A stretch of DNA of 64,000 nt from Syntrophotalea carbinolica DSM 2380 (GCF_000012885.1 NC_007498.2:2046001-2110000); one strand, 5' to 3'; positions 28,809 to 38,380 are shown, counted from the stretch's first letter. A program made the numbers and translations. The notes: generated by a model from the sequence alone, not told the origin.

Positions 28809-29255
28809 ATGCCGAACAAAATCAAGGTGCTCTTCCTGTGCACCGGCAACTCCTGCCGCAGCCAGATGGCGGAAGGATGGGCACGACATCTTAAGAGCGA
28901 TCAGCTGGAAGCCTGGTCGGCAGGAATCGAAACCCACGGCCTTAATCCGCGCGCCGTACAGGTCATGGCCGAAGTCGGGGTTGATATATCCGGCCACGAA
29001 TCCCAAAATATCCGCGACCTTCTCGACATACCTTTCGATTACGTCGTCACCGTCTGCGGACATGCCCATGAAACCTGCCCTATTTTCCCGGGACAGGCCA
29101 AGGTGGTACATGTCGGCTTCGACGATCCGCCGAAAATGGCTCAGGAATGTGGAACGGAGGAAGAACAACTGAACTGCTACAGGCGGGTCAGGGATGAGAT
29201 ACGTACGTTTATAGAAAGGCTTCCTGAGGCGCTTATGGGCCAGGGGGAGGGATAA
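28809..29255 (+). CDS. arsC: Arsenate reductase, thioredoxin-coupled type
   Basis: A 148-residue low-molecular-weight phosphatase fold protein. The P-loop is CTGNSCR at 11-17 (Cys11 nucleophile). Cys83 and Cys90 in VTVCGHAHETCP match the relay cysteines of the thioredoxin-coupled family of S. aureus ArsC. AAGGA precedes ATG 28809. An in-frame ATG at 28749 lies in repeat sequence and is not needed. It reduces arsenate to arsenite. No ars regulator or efflux gene is adjacent, so the gene stands alone. Confidence 0.9.
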   Translation: MPNKIKVLFLCTGNSCRSQMAEGWARHLKSDQLEAWSAGIETHGLNPRAVQVMAEVGVDISGHESQNIRDLLDIPFDYVVTVCGHAHETCPIFPGQAKVVHVGFDDPPKMAQECGTEEEQLNCYRRVRDEIRTFIERLPEALMGQGEG

Positions 29256-29298
29256 GCCGAAACATTTAGAATTGTCGCTTTTAAAATTTTATTTTCAA

Positions 29299-29510
29299 AA
29301 CCGCGGGGTTGCGTCCCCGCACGACGCATTACTCTTTTAATACGCCTCAAAAGAGTAATCAGAAAAGGGCGCCCCAGCTCCTGGCCCGCCTGCGGCGGGT
29401 TCCCTCCACGGCGCAACCGACGGGCGGGCGGACAAGATTCGCTGCGCTCAGTCGTCCACCTGTTTCGCCCGCCGGTCGCACCGTTCCGGCGGCGTCACAA
29501 GGGGATTAAA
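29299..29510 (+). repeat. GC-rich dispersed repeat (R3), copy 3
   Basis: Starts AACCGCGGGGTTGCGTCC and ends CCGGCGGCGTCACAAGGGG, as in the copy after htpG. It contains CGCATTACTCTTTTAATACG with an inverted AAAAGAGTAATC partner, and GACAAGATTCGCTGCGCTCA. Confidence 0.75.
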
Positions 29511-29584
29511 CAGCTCAAGAAAGACCTGACCTTAGGTAGGGAATACGTTAGAGAGGATCACAGGTACAAAAAAGCTTTTTCCTT

Positions 29585-29630
29585 TTACCAATCACTAATC
29601 ACTAATCACCAAGTCCTACTCACTCCTCAC
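29585..29630 (+). repeat. 7-bp-period degenerate array, ACTAATC type
   Basis: Seven heptads in register: ACCAATC, ACTAATC, ACTAATC, ACCAAGT, CCTACTC, ACTCCTC, ACAAAAT. It is the same word family as the arrays of the manB-manC copy A region. It sits just after the stop of the small minus-strand gene. Confidence 0.65.
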
Positions 29631-29636
29631 AAAATT

Positions 29637-29882
29637 TCAGAAGGTAAAGTAGCTCGGTCCCGCCTCATCCTGATCGCACTCCGAATGCTCGGCGTACAAA
29701 GTCTCGGCAAGCAACCCTCTCAGACTCGCGATGGCATCCTGGGCTTTTTTAGCATAATAAGCCGACGGCTTACCGTAAGCTACCGTCAGTTCGCTGGCCA
29801 TTTTCCCCAATTGAAAATGCATATCCCTCAGACTCTGTGCATACTCCTGGTGCTTCTGCCTAATAAAACTATCCTTAGCCAT
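29637..29882 (-). CDS. Small helical protein of unknown function
   Basis: An 81-residue, mostly helical protein (RQKHQEYAQSLRDMHFQL, then KKAQDAIASLRGLLAET) with no family I recognise. I start it at ATG 29882, preceded by AGGGGGG. An in-frame start at 29900 would put that site inside the gene. It is flanked by the heptad array at its 3' side and stands alone. Confidence 0.5.
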   Translation of the reverse strand: MAKDSFIRQKHQEYAQSLRDMHFQLGKMASELTVAYGKPSAYYAKKAQDAIASLRGLLAETLYAEHSECDQDEAGPSYFTF

Positions 29883-30199
29883 GCTGCCCCCCCTGACCAA
29901 TATCCCGTATCCACAAAGGAATAATTCTACAAGACGGTCGCGTTTTTACAACAAGCGGCAAACACTCTTTTTACATATTTGTAACAAAACATTCCTATGC
30001 AGCCGATTTCACACATGTTCTCATACGTGCTTGATCTACCCTGCAGAATGAATCATTAACCGTTGCTTCTGCATTTCATTTAATCCATAATTGGCGTTCA
30101 TCCATAAAGGGCCTCTTGCCCCGCTCTTGGTTATCCAACTGCACACGTGCTCCAACCGATGTCAGCCGAAAAATGGCAACCCATGCGCAGGAGAATATC
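29883..30199. other. Gene-free gap upstream of the hydrolase gene
   Basis: It holds the divergent starts of the small protein gene and the hydrolase-mlaA pair, so it should carry promoters. Short open frames cross it but none has a ribosome site. I see no repeat element or clear consensus promoter. Confidence 0.4.
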
Positions 30200-31489
30200 A
30201 TGCGATCATTGTGCGCATTTCTGCTCACCTTTTTGATGGTTATGGGATCAGGGTCTTATGCTCTGGCCGAAAACGCTTTTGACTACCCTTTTACCAACCC
30301 CTACGAAGCGACGGTCATCGAAGCGCCATCACCCTACCGCGCGGTACTGCCCCAGGAAGTACCAACACGCATTCTCAATCTCAAGGTTTTCCCTGAGCGT
30401 AAGATCCCCGAAATATTCTGGTATGAAGACGGCCTGCCCTGTTCACTGGTCTACCAACGTGGCAAGGCCCCGCTGATTTTTATCATCGCCGGCACCGGCG
30501 CCCGCTACGATTCCCCTAAAATGCTTTCGCTGCAGCGGGCCTTTTACCAGGCGGGGTTTCACGTACTTAGCATTTCGTCGCCCACGCACATGGATTTTAT
30601 CATCAACGCCTCCAGCGCCATGATCCCCGGCAACCTGGAGGAAGACGCTCGCGATCTTTACCGCGTCATGCAGCTTGCCATAGACAAAATCCAGAACAAT
30701 ATAGAAGTGAGTGCCTATTACCTCACCGGTTACAGCCTGGGCGGCATTCAATCGGCCTTTGTCTCCCGCTTGGATGAAAAACAACGGCAGTTCGATTTTC
30801 AGAAGGTTCTGCTTATCAACCCGCCGGTCAGCCTGTACCGTTCCGTCTCCATCCTCGATCGCTTGCTCGACGATAACATTCCCGGCGGGCTCAACAACTT
30901 TCGGCCCTGGCTGGACGATGTCATGCAGAATCTTTCTGACATCTACAAAGAGCTTGGCTATTTCGAATTTTCCGGCGAATATGTGTACAAAGTGCACAAA
31001 CGTTATCCCCGACGTGAGAGTTTTCTGCGCGCCATCATCGGATTATCCTTCCGCTTATCATCGTCCAACATGATCTTTGCTGCCGACATCATGAACGGGG
31101 GCGGTTACATCACACCGACCCACGCGGAATTCAACCAGAGTACTTCGCTAACGCCTTATGCTATGGTCGCCTGCCGGACCACCTTTGCCAACTATTTCCA
31201 TGAATACCTGTACCCCCATGTACACAGAGATCATCCCGAGCTCACCGAAACGGATGTCATCGGCAGGCTCAGTCTCAAACACATTGAAACCTACCTGCGC
31301 CGGACACAAAAAATCGGCCTGCTGCACAACCAGGACGACATCATTCTTGGAAATGGCGATATCGAGTATCTGCGACAGGTTTTCGGAACCCGCGCACAAA
31401 TCTACCCCCACGGGGGGCATTGCGGCAATATGAACCACCCCGACGTCGTCCGATTTATGACCAACTTTTTCAGCGGCAGGGAGGGATAA
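30200..31489 (+). CDS. Secreted alpha/beta-hydrolase-like protein
   Basis: I start it at ATG 30200 (AGGAGA upstream), which gives a clean signal peptide (hydrophobic run ending SYALA-EN). Upstream in-frame ATGs would put a polar stretch before it. The 429-residue protein has the nucleophile elbow GYSLGG, an earlier FIIAGTGARYDSPKM strand-turn, and HNQDDII with HGGHCGNMNHP, which supply a likely acid and His. It is probably a periplasmic serine hydrolase. It ends four bases before mlaA, suggesting a shared envelope lipid role. Confidence 0.8.
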   Translation: MRSLCAFLLTFLMVMGSGSYALAENAFDYPFTNPYEATVIEAPSPYRAVLPQEVPTRILNLKVFPERKIPEIFWYEDGLPCSLVYQRGKAPLIFIIAGTGARYDSPKMLSLQRAFYQAGFHVLSISSPTHMDFIINASSAMIPGNLEEDARDLYRVMQLAIDKIQNNIEVSAYYLTGYSLGGIQSAFVSRLDEKQRQFDFQKVLLINPPVSLYRSVSILDRLLDDNIPGGLNNFRPWLDDVMQNLSDIYKELGYFEFSGEYVYKVHKRYPRRESFLRAIIGLSFRLSSSNMIFAADIMNGGGYITPTHAEFNQSTSLTPYAMVACRTTFANYFHEYLYPHVHRDHPELTETDVIGRLSLKHIETYLRRTQKIGLLHNQDDIILGNGDIEYLRQVFGTRAQIYPHGGHCGNMNHPDVVRFMTNFFSGREG

Positions 31490-31493
31490 CCCA

Positions 31494-32252
31494 ATGAAGT
31501 ATACACCGCGTATATTGCTGCCCATCCTGCTGCTGGCAGGATTGCTGTTTGGCGGTTGCAGCACCCTGCCCCGCACCTCCGCCCAAAGCCGGCCACCGCT
31601 ACGAACCTACGAAAACCTTGTCGACAGCACCACCGAGCACCCCCTGGAAGTTTACGATCCCCTGGAGGGGATCAATCGCGGAACCTACCGTTTCAACTAT
31701 TATTTCGACCGCTATCTGTTTTTACCGGTGGTCACCGCTTACGACTTTATCCTGCCAGACTACGCCGAGGATCGCATTTCAAATTTCGTCGACAACGTCT
31801 TCGAGTTCAACAACCTGTTCAACAACATCCTGCAATTGAAATTCAAGGGCGCGGGCATTACCCTGTCCCGATTTGTGATCAACAGCACCGTCGGCATCGG
31901 CGGACTCTGGGATCCCGCCACGACCTGGGGCCTGCATAAACAACCGGAAGATTTCGGGCAAACCCTCGGACATTACGGAGCAGGCAACGGCCCCTACCTG
32001 GTACTTCCCATCCTGGGACCGTCCAACCTGCGTGACACCTTCGGCATCGCCGGCGACGCCGCCAGCTTTGCCGGCATCGGCCCGGTAGCCTGGGCGGAAA
32101 GCAACACCGCCTCACGCACGTTCACCGGCGTCAGCACCGTCGATCGCCGCCACCGCCAATCGTTCCGCTACTACCAGACCGGATCGCCGTTTGAGTATGA
32201 AATGGTGCGATTGTTTTATACGAAAAAAAGGGAGTTGGAGATTGCGAGGTAG
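31494..32252 (+). CDS. mlaA: MlaA (VacJ) outer-membrane lipoprotein
   Basis: A 252-residue protein with lipobox FGGC (Cys22), then the MlaA core: YDPLEGINRGTYRFNYYFDR, VINSTVGIGGLWDPA and FGQTLGHYGAGNGPYLVLP. MlaA removes mislocalised phospholipids from the outer leaflet of the outer membrane with the Mla ABC system. Other mla genes are not in the window. It forms a two-gene operon with the hydrolase upstream. Confidence 0.95.
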   Translation: MKYTPRILLPILLLAGLLFGGCSTLPRTSAQSRPPLRTYENLVDSTTEHPLEVYDPLEGINRGTYRFNYYFDRYLFLPVVTAYDFILPDYAEDRISNFVDNVFEFNNLFNNILQLKFKGAGITLSRFVINSTVGIGGLWDPATTWGLHKQPEDFGQTLGHYGAGNGPYLVLPILGPSNLRDTFGIAGDAASFAGIGPVAWAESNTASRTFTGVSTVDRRHRQSFRYYQTGSPFEYEMVRLFYTKKRELEIAR

Positions 32253-32262
32253 GAAAAGATGT

Positions 32263-32640
32263 TTTTGACCGCAGAGGGTGCAGATAACATCTGATGCACA
32301 CGGATTTATGCGGATTCAAACCTGAAACCAAGCATTTAACCGCAGAGCTCGCTGAGTTCGCAGAGCAATCCTAGATCTTGTTTTAAACCAGAACAAAATT
32401 CCTTGTTTTTGCCTCTCTCAGCGCCCTCTGCGTTCTTGAGTGAGTGATACGAACGGGCGGTAACACGCTTTTGAATGGTACGCGGATTAAATCTAAAATT
32501 AAGCATTTAACCGCAGAGATCGCTGAGGTCACAGAGCAATCCTAGATCTTGTTTTAAACCAGAACAAAATTCCTTGTTTTTGCCTCTCTCAGCGTCCTCC
32601 GCGTTCTCGAGTGAGTGAAACGAACGGGCGGTAACACGCT
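32263..32640 (+). repeat. R2 fragment followed by two R1 copies
   Basis: The gap 32253-32671 after mlaA starts with a short R2 fragment (TGATGCACACGGATTTATGC), then two R1 copies beginning AACCGCAGAG near 32338 and 32508 and ending in GAACGGGCGGTAACACGCTT. The two R1 copies differ at only a few positions. No gene is credible here. Confidence 0.85.
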
Positions 32641-32671
32641 TATGACTTTACTTCCGACAACAACCTTCCAA

Positions 32672-33184
32672 TTAACCACCCAGCATATCCAGGGCCTGCT
32701 TGACCACTCTTTCGACGGGAACCGAACCGTTGAGAATATAGTGCGCCGTCTCATGGTATAGAGTCTCGCGCTCTGCCATCACTTCATTGATCTCTTCAAC
32801 GATCGATCGCCCGGTAAGCGTCGGACGCTGGGCGGAATTCGGATCGGCCTTAAGGCGTTCCGCCATAACCTCGGCCGGGACATGCAGATAAAATACTTTC
32901 CCATGGGCCCGCATGTATTTCCGGTTGGCTGTAGCCAGGACCATCCCCCCACCCGTCGCTATCACGGTTTTTGGTGCCGTCACGGCGTGCAGGGCTTCGC
33001 TTTCCCTGCGACGAAACCCCACCCAACCTTCCTTGGCCACCACCTCGGCAACCGTCATGTGACTCGTTGCAGACATATACTCGTCCGTATCGACAAAAGC
33101 ATAGTTCAGCACACTCGCCAGAGCGCGGCCGATGGTGGTTTTGCCCGAAGCGCGGGCACCGATCAGGTAAATGGTGGTCGCCAT
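32672..33184 (-). CDS. aroL: Shikimate kinase
   Basis: A 170-residue P-loop kinase with Walker [10 protein letters not shown] (residues 8-16), DTDEYMS for shikimate binding, [20 protein letters not shown] and the lid region RPTLTGR. It phosphorylates shikimate in aromatic amino acid synthesis. It resembles AroL by the GARASGKT loop. GAGGATC precedes the ATG. It stands alone between repeat-rich gaps. Confidence 0.92.
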
Positions 33185-33336
33185 GAAAGATCCTCTACTT
33201 TTTCGTCACTGAAATTCATCGAAAACGAACAGGAGTATATAGCAAACACAGCGGAATGGGTAGGTTTTACCGGGAAGAGATGCTGAAGGGCCTATTTTTT
33301 ACAGCAAAGAGCGCCGAAACTGTTGACATACGAGAA

Positions 33337-33570
33337 GCATTTCGAGGGATTTGTTTCTGATGATGAAACCAGATATTTCACCGCCCGCTCATTCCATTCG
33401 CTAGAGAACGCTGAGAGCGCAGAGAGAAGAAATTAACAACTCCGACTCTATGGTTTTCCTCAGCGACCTCAGCGTTCTCGAGTGAGCGAAGCGAACGGGC
33501 GGTAATACGCTTTTGAATAGGACGCGGATCAAATCTATAACGGCGGATGAACACAGATAAAGACAAATAG
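33337..33570 (+). repeat. R1 palindrome plus R2 fragment upstream of the RelE/RHH pair
   Basis: It begins ATTTCGAGGGATTTGTTT, then ACCGCCCGCTCATTCCATTC, and ends GAACGGGCGGTAATACGC, so both ends carry the same terminal sequence in inverted orientation. A short R2 fragment (CGGCGGATGAACACAGATAA) follows. The first 75 or so bases recur almost unchanged at 34437-34520. Confidence 0.8.
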
Positions 33571-33666
33571 CAGATTGCTTCGGCCAGGAATTGCTCATCC
33601 TCCGATGAAATCAAAAAGCTTGTTCAAAAAGGCACCAGCGGCCCCTCTGAGATCCCACAAGTTTTT

Positions 33667-33963
33667 TCACTGTCGGCTTTCCATCAGCGGATAAACTCCC
33701 TTGCGATGGCAGATACCAAGGATAAGAATTTCGTCGCCGTCAATCTTGAATACAATACGGTAATCCCCGACCCTGAGTTTCCAGTAGCCCTTGAGAGTTT
33801 TTCGCAAAGGTTCACCATATTCTTGAGGAGCAACCATGAGTCGGGTTTCGATCGCTTTTTTGATCCGCACCCGGACATCGCCGTTTATCTTCGGGATATC
33901 TCGCCCTTTGACGTCAGGATGATAGATGACCGAAAATGCCACCCTACCCCCAGACATCTTCAT
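33667..33963 (-). CDS. RelE/ParE-superfamily toxin
   Basis: A 98-residue protein with the RelE-like fold pattern: FSVIYHPDVKGRDIPKI, LRKTLKGYWKLRVGDYRIVFKI and ILGICHRKGVYP. Basic residues typical of ribosome-dependent mRNA interferases are present (Arg in KLRVGDYRIVF, His-Arg-Lys near the end). It overlaps the antitoxin gene upstream by 20 bases. It is probably neutralised by that RHH protein, which would also repress the operon. Confidence 0.85.
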   Translation of the reverse strand: MKMSGGRVAFSVIYHPDVKGRDIPKINGDVRVRIKKAIETRLMVAPQEYGEPLRKTLKGYWKLRVGDYRIVFKIDGDEILILGICHRKGVYPLMESRQ

Positions 33964-34171
33964 GGCTTACAGCTTTACGGCGGTCAAAACCATTTTCCCG
34001 TTCGGCGGCTAAATCGGCCAGGGCCCGGTCCTCCCGGATTGCGAGGGCCTCCTTCACCAAGTCCCGCATCAACATGGACATGGAGACACCTTCGTCTTCG
34101 GCAAGATCATGGAGGGCATTATAGAGGGGTTTTTCAAGGACTACGTTGACCCTTGGGTTTTTTGCTGGCAT
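33944..34171 (-). CDS. Ribbon-helix-helix antitoxin
   Basis: A 75-residue protein. The N terminus reads PRVNVVLEKPLYNALHDLA then SMSMLMRDLVKEAL, which is a ribbon-helix-helix DNA-binding domain. The acidic C-terminal tail would wrap the toxin. GGAG precedes the ATG, and it is the first gene of the pair. The whole module is bracketed by direct repeats at 33337-33420 and 34437-34520. Confidence 0.85.
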   Translation of the reverse strand: MPAKNPRVNVVLEKPLYNALHDLAEDEGVSMSMLMRDLVKEALAIREDRALADLAAERENGFDRRKAVSHEDVWG

Positions 34172-34436
34172 GGCAAATCTCCTTTTTCGTCAGTGTGCCA
34201 CTTATGCTCCACCTTGTCAAATATTCGCCTGGTAGAACCACGCAACACCGGGTGGGAGCCTGAATGTTAATGCAAACTCTTGCCATGGGTATTCGTCCAA
34301 CATTCTGCTGTGGTAAGTCATCAAGTCACCCGAGTCCCCCCTGGGGTCCCCGTCGGGTATTGCTCACGGGTGTTCCTCCTTCGTCAGTGTGCGGTAATCC
34401 ACCTTAACACACTGTCCGAAAATCGGGGACCACCTC

Positions 34437-34630
34437 TCATTTCGAGGGATTTGTTTTTGATGCTGAAACCATATATTTCACCGCCCGCTCATTCCATTCG
34501 CTAGAGAACGCTGAGAGCACAGAGAAAAGGCTATTTCTTGTTTTAAACCAAACAACCATACTCCTGGTTTTGATTCTCTCTGCGATCTCTGCGTTCTCGA
34601 GTGAGCGAAGCGAACGGGCGGTAATACGCT
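34437..34630 (+). repeat. R1 palindrome, second flanking copy
   Basis: Begins ATTTCGAGGGATTTGTTTTT, then ACCGCCCGCTCATTCCATTC, and ends GAACGGGCGGTAATACGC. It is close to the copy at 33337-33505, in the same direction. Together they bracket the toxin-antitoxin pair. Confidence 0.85.
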
Positions 34631-34636
34631 TTTGAA

Positions 34637-36232
34637 AGGTACGCGGATCAAATCTGATGCACACGGATCTTCGCGGATTCAAACCTGAAGTCAAAACTGT
34701 GATATCGAACACAGATAACGGCGGATGCACACGGATAAAGGCAAATTCCTCGGCCTAAAAACCAGATCTTGGGGTTAAATCAGATGTTAATCCCTGCAGT
34801 TTCCGCGGCATCCGCGTTCCATTGCCTTTGACCTTCAGATTTTGAGAAGTTATCCGCCGTTATCCGATGTTATCTGTGTTCGACAACTTGCCTTGGTTTT
34901 TGCCTTTAAGTTCTAATGGTACGCGGATCAAATCGGATGCGCGCGGATCTTCGCGGATTAAAACCTGAAATCAATACAATCATATCGAACACAGATAACG
35001 GCGGATACACACAGATAAGGCAAATTCTTCGAACCAAAATTCGGATTCTGATGTTAAATCAGATGTTAATCCCTGCAGTTTCCGCGGCGTCCGCGTTCCA
35101 TTGCCTTTGATCTTCAGGTTTTGAGAATCTATCCGCCGTTATCCGCATTTATCTGTGTTCGACACTTGCCTTGGTTTTTGCCTTTAAGTTCTAATGGTAC
35201 GCGGATCAAATCGGATGCGCGCGGATCTTCGCGGATTAAAACCTGAAATCAATACAATCATATCGAACACAGATAACAGCGGATGCACACGGATAAAGGC
35301 AAATTCCCCGACCCAAAAATCGGATCTTGGGGTTAAATCAGATTTTTATCCCTGCAGTTTCCGCGGCATCCGCGTTCCATTGCCTTTGATCTTCAGGTTT
35401 TGAGAATCTATCCGCCGTTATCCGCATTTATCTGTGTTCGACACTTGCCTTGGTTTTTGCCTTTAAGTTCTAATGGTACGCGGATCAAATCGGATGCGCG
35501 CGGATCTTCGCGGATTCAAACCGAAAATCAAAACCGTGATATCGAACACAGATAACAGCGGATGCACACGGATAAAGACAAATGCCTCGACCCAAAAAAC
35601 CGGACCTTGGGGTTAAATCAGATGTTAATCCCTGCAGTTTCCGCGGCATCCGCGTTCCATTGCCTTTGATCTTCAGGTTTTGAGAATCTATCCGCCGTTA
35701 TCCGCATTTATCTGTGTTCGACACTTGCCTTGGTTTTTGCCTTTAAGTTCTAATGGTACGCGGATCAAATCGGATGCGCGCGGATCTTCGCGGATTAAAA
35801 CCTGAAATCAATACAATCATATCGAACACAGATAACGGCGGATACACACAGATAAGGCAAATTCTTCGAACCAAAATTCGGATTCTGATGTTAAATCAGA
35901 TGTTAATCCCTGCAGTTTCCGCGGCGTCCGCGTTCCATTGCCTTTGATCTTCAGGTTTTGAGAATCTATCCGCCGTTATCCGCATTTATCTGTGTTCGAC
36001 ACTTGCCTTGGTTTTTGCCTTTAAGTTCTAATGGTACGCGGATCAAATCTGATGCGCGCGGATCTACGCGGATTCAAACCGAAAATCAAAACCGTGATAT
36101 CGAACACAGATAACGGCGAATGCACACGGATAAAGACAAATGCCTCGACCCAAAAAACCGGACTTTGGGGTTAAATCAGATGTTAATCCCGGCAGTTTCC
36201 GCGGCATCCGCGTTCTATTGCCTTTGAGTTGA
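34637..36232 (+). repeat. Tandem array of about 279-bp units (R2)
   Basis: Five complete units and a truncated sixth. Unit boundaries (AATGGTACGCGGATCAAATC) fall at about 34637, 34916, 35194, 35473, 35753 and 36031, so unit lengths are 278-280. Each unit has nested inverted repeats: CGAACACAGATAACGGCGGA pairs with TCCGCCGTTATCC...ATCTGTGTTCG, and TGGTACGCGGAT pairs with ATCCGCGTTCCA. Units 34916 and 35753 are nearly identical and differ from their neighbours, a pattern of unequal exchange. Identical 64-codon open frames in the units are by-products, not genes. Confidence 0.9.
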
Positions 36233-36370
36233 ATTTACCGCAGAGATCGCTGAGAACGCAGAGCAAAATCTAGATCTTATCTTAAACCAAACAACAAATT
36301 CCTGGTTTTTGCCTCTCTCTGCGTCCTCCGCGCCCTCGAGTGAGCGAAGCGAACGGGCGGTAATATGCCT
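36233..36370 (+). repeat. R1 palindrome next to manB copy A
   Basis: An R1 copy (TTTACCGCAGAGATCGCTGA to GAACGGGCGGTAATATGCC) ends only a few bases from the manB stop codon and could act as its transcript end. It is duplicated at 47725-47862 with manB copy B. Confidence 0.85.
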
Positions 36371-36375
36371 TTAAA

Positions 36376-37728
36376 CTAACGCGCATCCATCATGCCTAGG
36401 ATTTCCTGCGTCTTCTGCTCCATCAACCCCTGATCACCCCGGGTTTCGACATTCAACCGCACCACCGGCTCGGTATTGGAGCAGCGCAGGTTAAACCGCC
36501 ACTGATCGAACTCCATACTCAATCCATCCGTAAAATCGGTTGCTTTCGCACCGACACGATAATGATTCTCGATGTTGGACAGAGTTGCAGCGGGATCGCT
36601 CAGGCGACGATTGATCTCGCCGCTGGCGGGATAACATTTGATCCGCTCACCCACCAGGCTGGAAAGAGGCTGGCCACTGCGGCTCATGAGTTCGGTGACC
36701 AGCAGCCAGGGAATCATGCCGCTGTCGCAGTAGGCAAAATCCCGGAAGTAATGGTGAGCGCTCATCTCTCCGCCGTACACCGCATCTTCCTGCCGCATGC
36801 GTTCCTTGATGAAAGCATGGCCGGTCTTGCTCATGACCGCCGTGCCGCCCAGTTCCGACACCAGATCCATGGTATTCCAGGTCAGACGGGGGTCGTGGAT
36901 AATGCGGGCTCCGGGGTGGTGCTGCAGAAACGCCGCCGCCAGCAATCCCACCACATAATACCCCTCGATGAAGCCACCCTTCTCGTCGAACAGAAAACAA
37001 CGATCAAAATCACCATCCCAGGCAATCCCCAGATCCGCACCGTGGGCCACCACCGCTTCGGCCGTAGCCGACCTGTTTTCCGGCAACAGGGGATTAGGAA
37101 TGCCGTTGGGAAAGGCACCGTCCGGATCATGATGGACCTTGATGAACTCAAAGGGCAGATGCTGCTCCAGCTGATCCAGTACCGGACCGGCACAACCGTT
37201 GCCGGCATTGACCACGATCTTCAGAGGCCGCAATGATTGCCGGTCGATATAGCCCAGCAGATGTTCGATATAACGCGGCCGGGTCTCCAGAACAGTGCGG
37301 GTACCGCGTTGTACCGGCGGAGCAAACTGGTTGTCCTGAGCCAACTCCCGAATGGCATCCAGACCACTGTCGCCACTGATAGGCCGCGATCCCTGCCGCA
37401 CCAGTTTCATGCCGTTGTAATCCATGGGATTGTGACTGGCCGTCACCATAATGCCGCCATCCATCTCCTCGGCAAAGGTGGCGAAATAGATCTCTTCCGT
37501 ACCGCACAAACCGATATCGAAAACATCCGTCCCACCATCAAGAAGCCCGTTGCTCAGCGCATCACACAAAGCCGCACTGCTGAGCCGCACATCCCGACCC
37601 ACCACCACCCGGCCCGGCTTCAGATACTCGGCATAAGACCGCCCGATACGGTAAGCGATTTCCTCGTTGAGTTCATCCGGCAGACGACCGCGGATGTCGT
37701 AGGCTTTAAAGCAAGTTAAATTCGTCAT
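36376..37728 (-). CDS. manB: Phosphomannomutase/phosphoglucomutase, copy A
   Basis: A 450-residue alpha-D-phosphohexomutase that makes mannose-1-phosphate. The phosphoserine loop is TASHNP (Ser98), the metal loop DGDFD is at 238-242, the sugar loop GEMSAHHYF is at 320-328, and RCSNTEP near the C terminus binds phosphate. It is closest to CpsG/ManB-type enzymes. A second copy at 47868 differs by roughly a dozen residues. The ribosome site is weak. It lies beside manC copy A, which is broken. Confidence 0.95.
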   Translation of the reverse strand: MTNLTCFKAYDIRGRLPDELNEEIAYRIGRSYAEYLKPGRVVVGRDVRLSSAALCDALSNGLLDGGTDVFDIGLCGTEEIYFATFAEEMDGGIMVTASHNPMDYNGMKLVRQGSRPISGDSGLDAIRELAQDNQFAPPVQRGTRTVLETRPRYIEHLLGYIDRQSLRPLKIVVNAGNGCAGPVLDQLEQHLPFEFIKVHHDPDGAFPNGIPNPLLPENRSATAEAVVAHGADLGIAWDGDFDRCFLFDEKGGFIEGYYVVGLLAAAFLQHHPGARIIHDPRLTWNTMDLVSELGGTAVMSKTGHAFIKERMRQEDAVYGGEMSAHHYFRDFAYCDSGMIPWLLVTELMSRSGQPLSSLVGERIKCYPASGEINRRLSDPAATLSNIENHYRVGAKATDFTDGLSMEFDQWRFNLRCSNTEPVVRLNVETRGDQGLMEQKTQEILGMMDAR

Positions 37729-37753
37729 TTGTTATTAGTCCATTATTTAAAAA

Positions 37754-37790
37754 AGTGATTCGTAACTGGTGATTAGTGATTGGTAAAAAT
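37754..37790 (+). repeat. 7-bp-period array, AGTGATT type (copy A, 3' of manC/S23 spacer)
   Basis: Five heptads in register: AGTGATT, CGTAACT, GGTGATT, AGTGATT, GGTAAAA. It lies between manB copy A and the S23-type gene. Confidence 0.7.
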
Positions 37791-37872
37791 AGATTTACTT
37801 AATGTTTCATCTCGGGTAAGTTGGGCATGGTAGCAATTTAACCCTTTTCAGCAGAGTCCAATATCGAAATCA

Positions 37873-38232
37873 ATGAAACACCATAAGCAATTGGAAGTTT
37901 GGAAACGATCCGTAGCTTTAGCCGGAGCAATATATTCGGTAACGCGAGGCTTTCCTCCGGAAGAGAAATACGGGTTAACTTCTCAAATGTGTCGGGCGGC
38001 TGTCTCCATAGCCAGCAATATTGCGGAAGGTGCAGCACGACAAACGTTGAAGGAGTTTATCCATTTTCTCCATATTTCTTCAGGCTCAGCGAGCGAGTTG
38101 GATACGCAGATCGAAATCGCCAAATTGATCAACATGGGACACTCAGAGAATTTACTTAAAGCTCAACAAGATCTTTCCCAAATATCCCGAATGCTTAAAG
38201 GACTTATTCGTTCCCTGGAAAAACGTCGATAA
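37873..38232 (+). CDS. S23-type four-helix-bundle protein (copy A locus)
   Basis: A 119-residue protein of the family related to the 23S rRNA intervening-sequence protein: LEVWKRSVALAGAIYSVTR, then AAVSIASNIAEGAARQ (the family hallmark A-S-N-I-A-E-G) and a helical tail. The fold resembles Avd, the accessory protein of diversity-generating retroelements, but no reverse transcriptase is near. Function of free-standing members is unknown. It is on the plus strand, opposite to manB and manC, and is framed on both sides by AGTGATT-type heptad arrays. Confidence 0.85.
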   Translation: MKHHKQLEVWKRSVALAGAIYSVTRGFPPEEKYGLTSQMCRAAVSIASNIAEGAARQTLKEFIHFLHISSGSASELDTQIEIAKLINMGHSENLLKAQQDLSQISRMLKGLIRSLEKRR

Positions 38233-38248
38233 TTCTTGTTATATAAAC

Positions 38249-38380
38249 AGTGACAAGTGATTAGTGAATCGTGACTAGTAACAATCACTGCTTTAATTTT
38301 TGCTTTGCTTTTGTTTATTTTTTTAACCAATCACCAATCACCAATCACTGATTTGACTTTCCAACCAATCACTATAATTG
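38249..38380 (+). repeat. 7-bp-period arrays, AGTGATT type, after the S23 gene
   Basis: Two blocks. At 38249-38284: AGTGACA, AGTGATT, AGTGAAT, CGTGACT, AGTAACA in register. At 38329-38352 three perfect CCAATCA heptads, then degenerate ones up to 38380. They lie between the S23-type gene and the stop of manC copy A. Confidence 0.75.

Noticed and set aside
29900-30200. Upstream start sites for the hydrolase gene at 30116 and 30173
   Set aside because: They would place polar residues before the signal peptide and lack ribosome sites, whereas AGGAGA precedes ATG 30200.
34916-35947. Identical 64-codon frames (MVRGSNRMRADLRGLKPEI) repeated in the tandem array
   Set aside because: They arise from the R2 repeat units, lack ribosome sites, and are interrupted or altered in other units. 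Repetition explains the identity.
34637-36232. CRISPR array
   Set aside because: The units are 278-280 bp, contiguous, with no unique spacers, and no cas genes are present.
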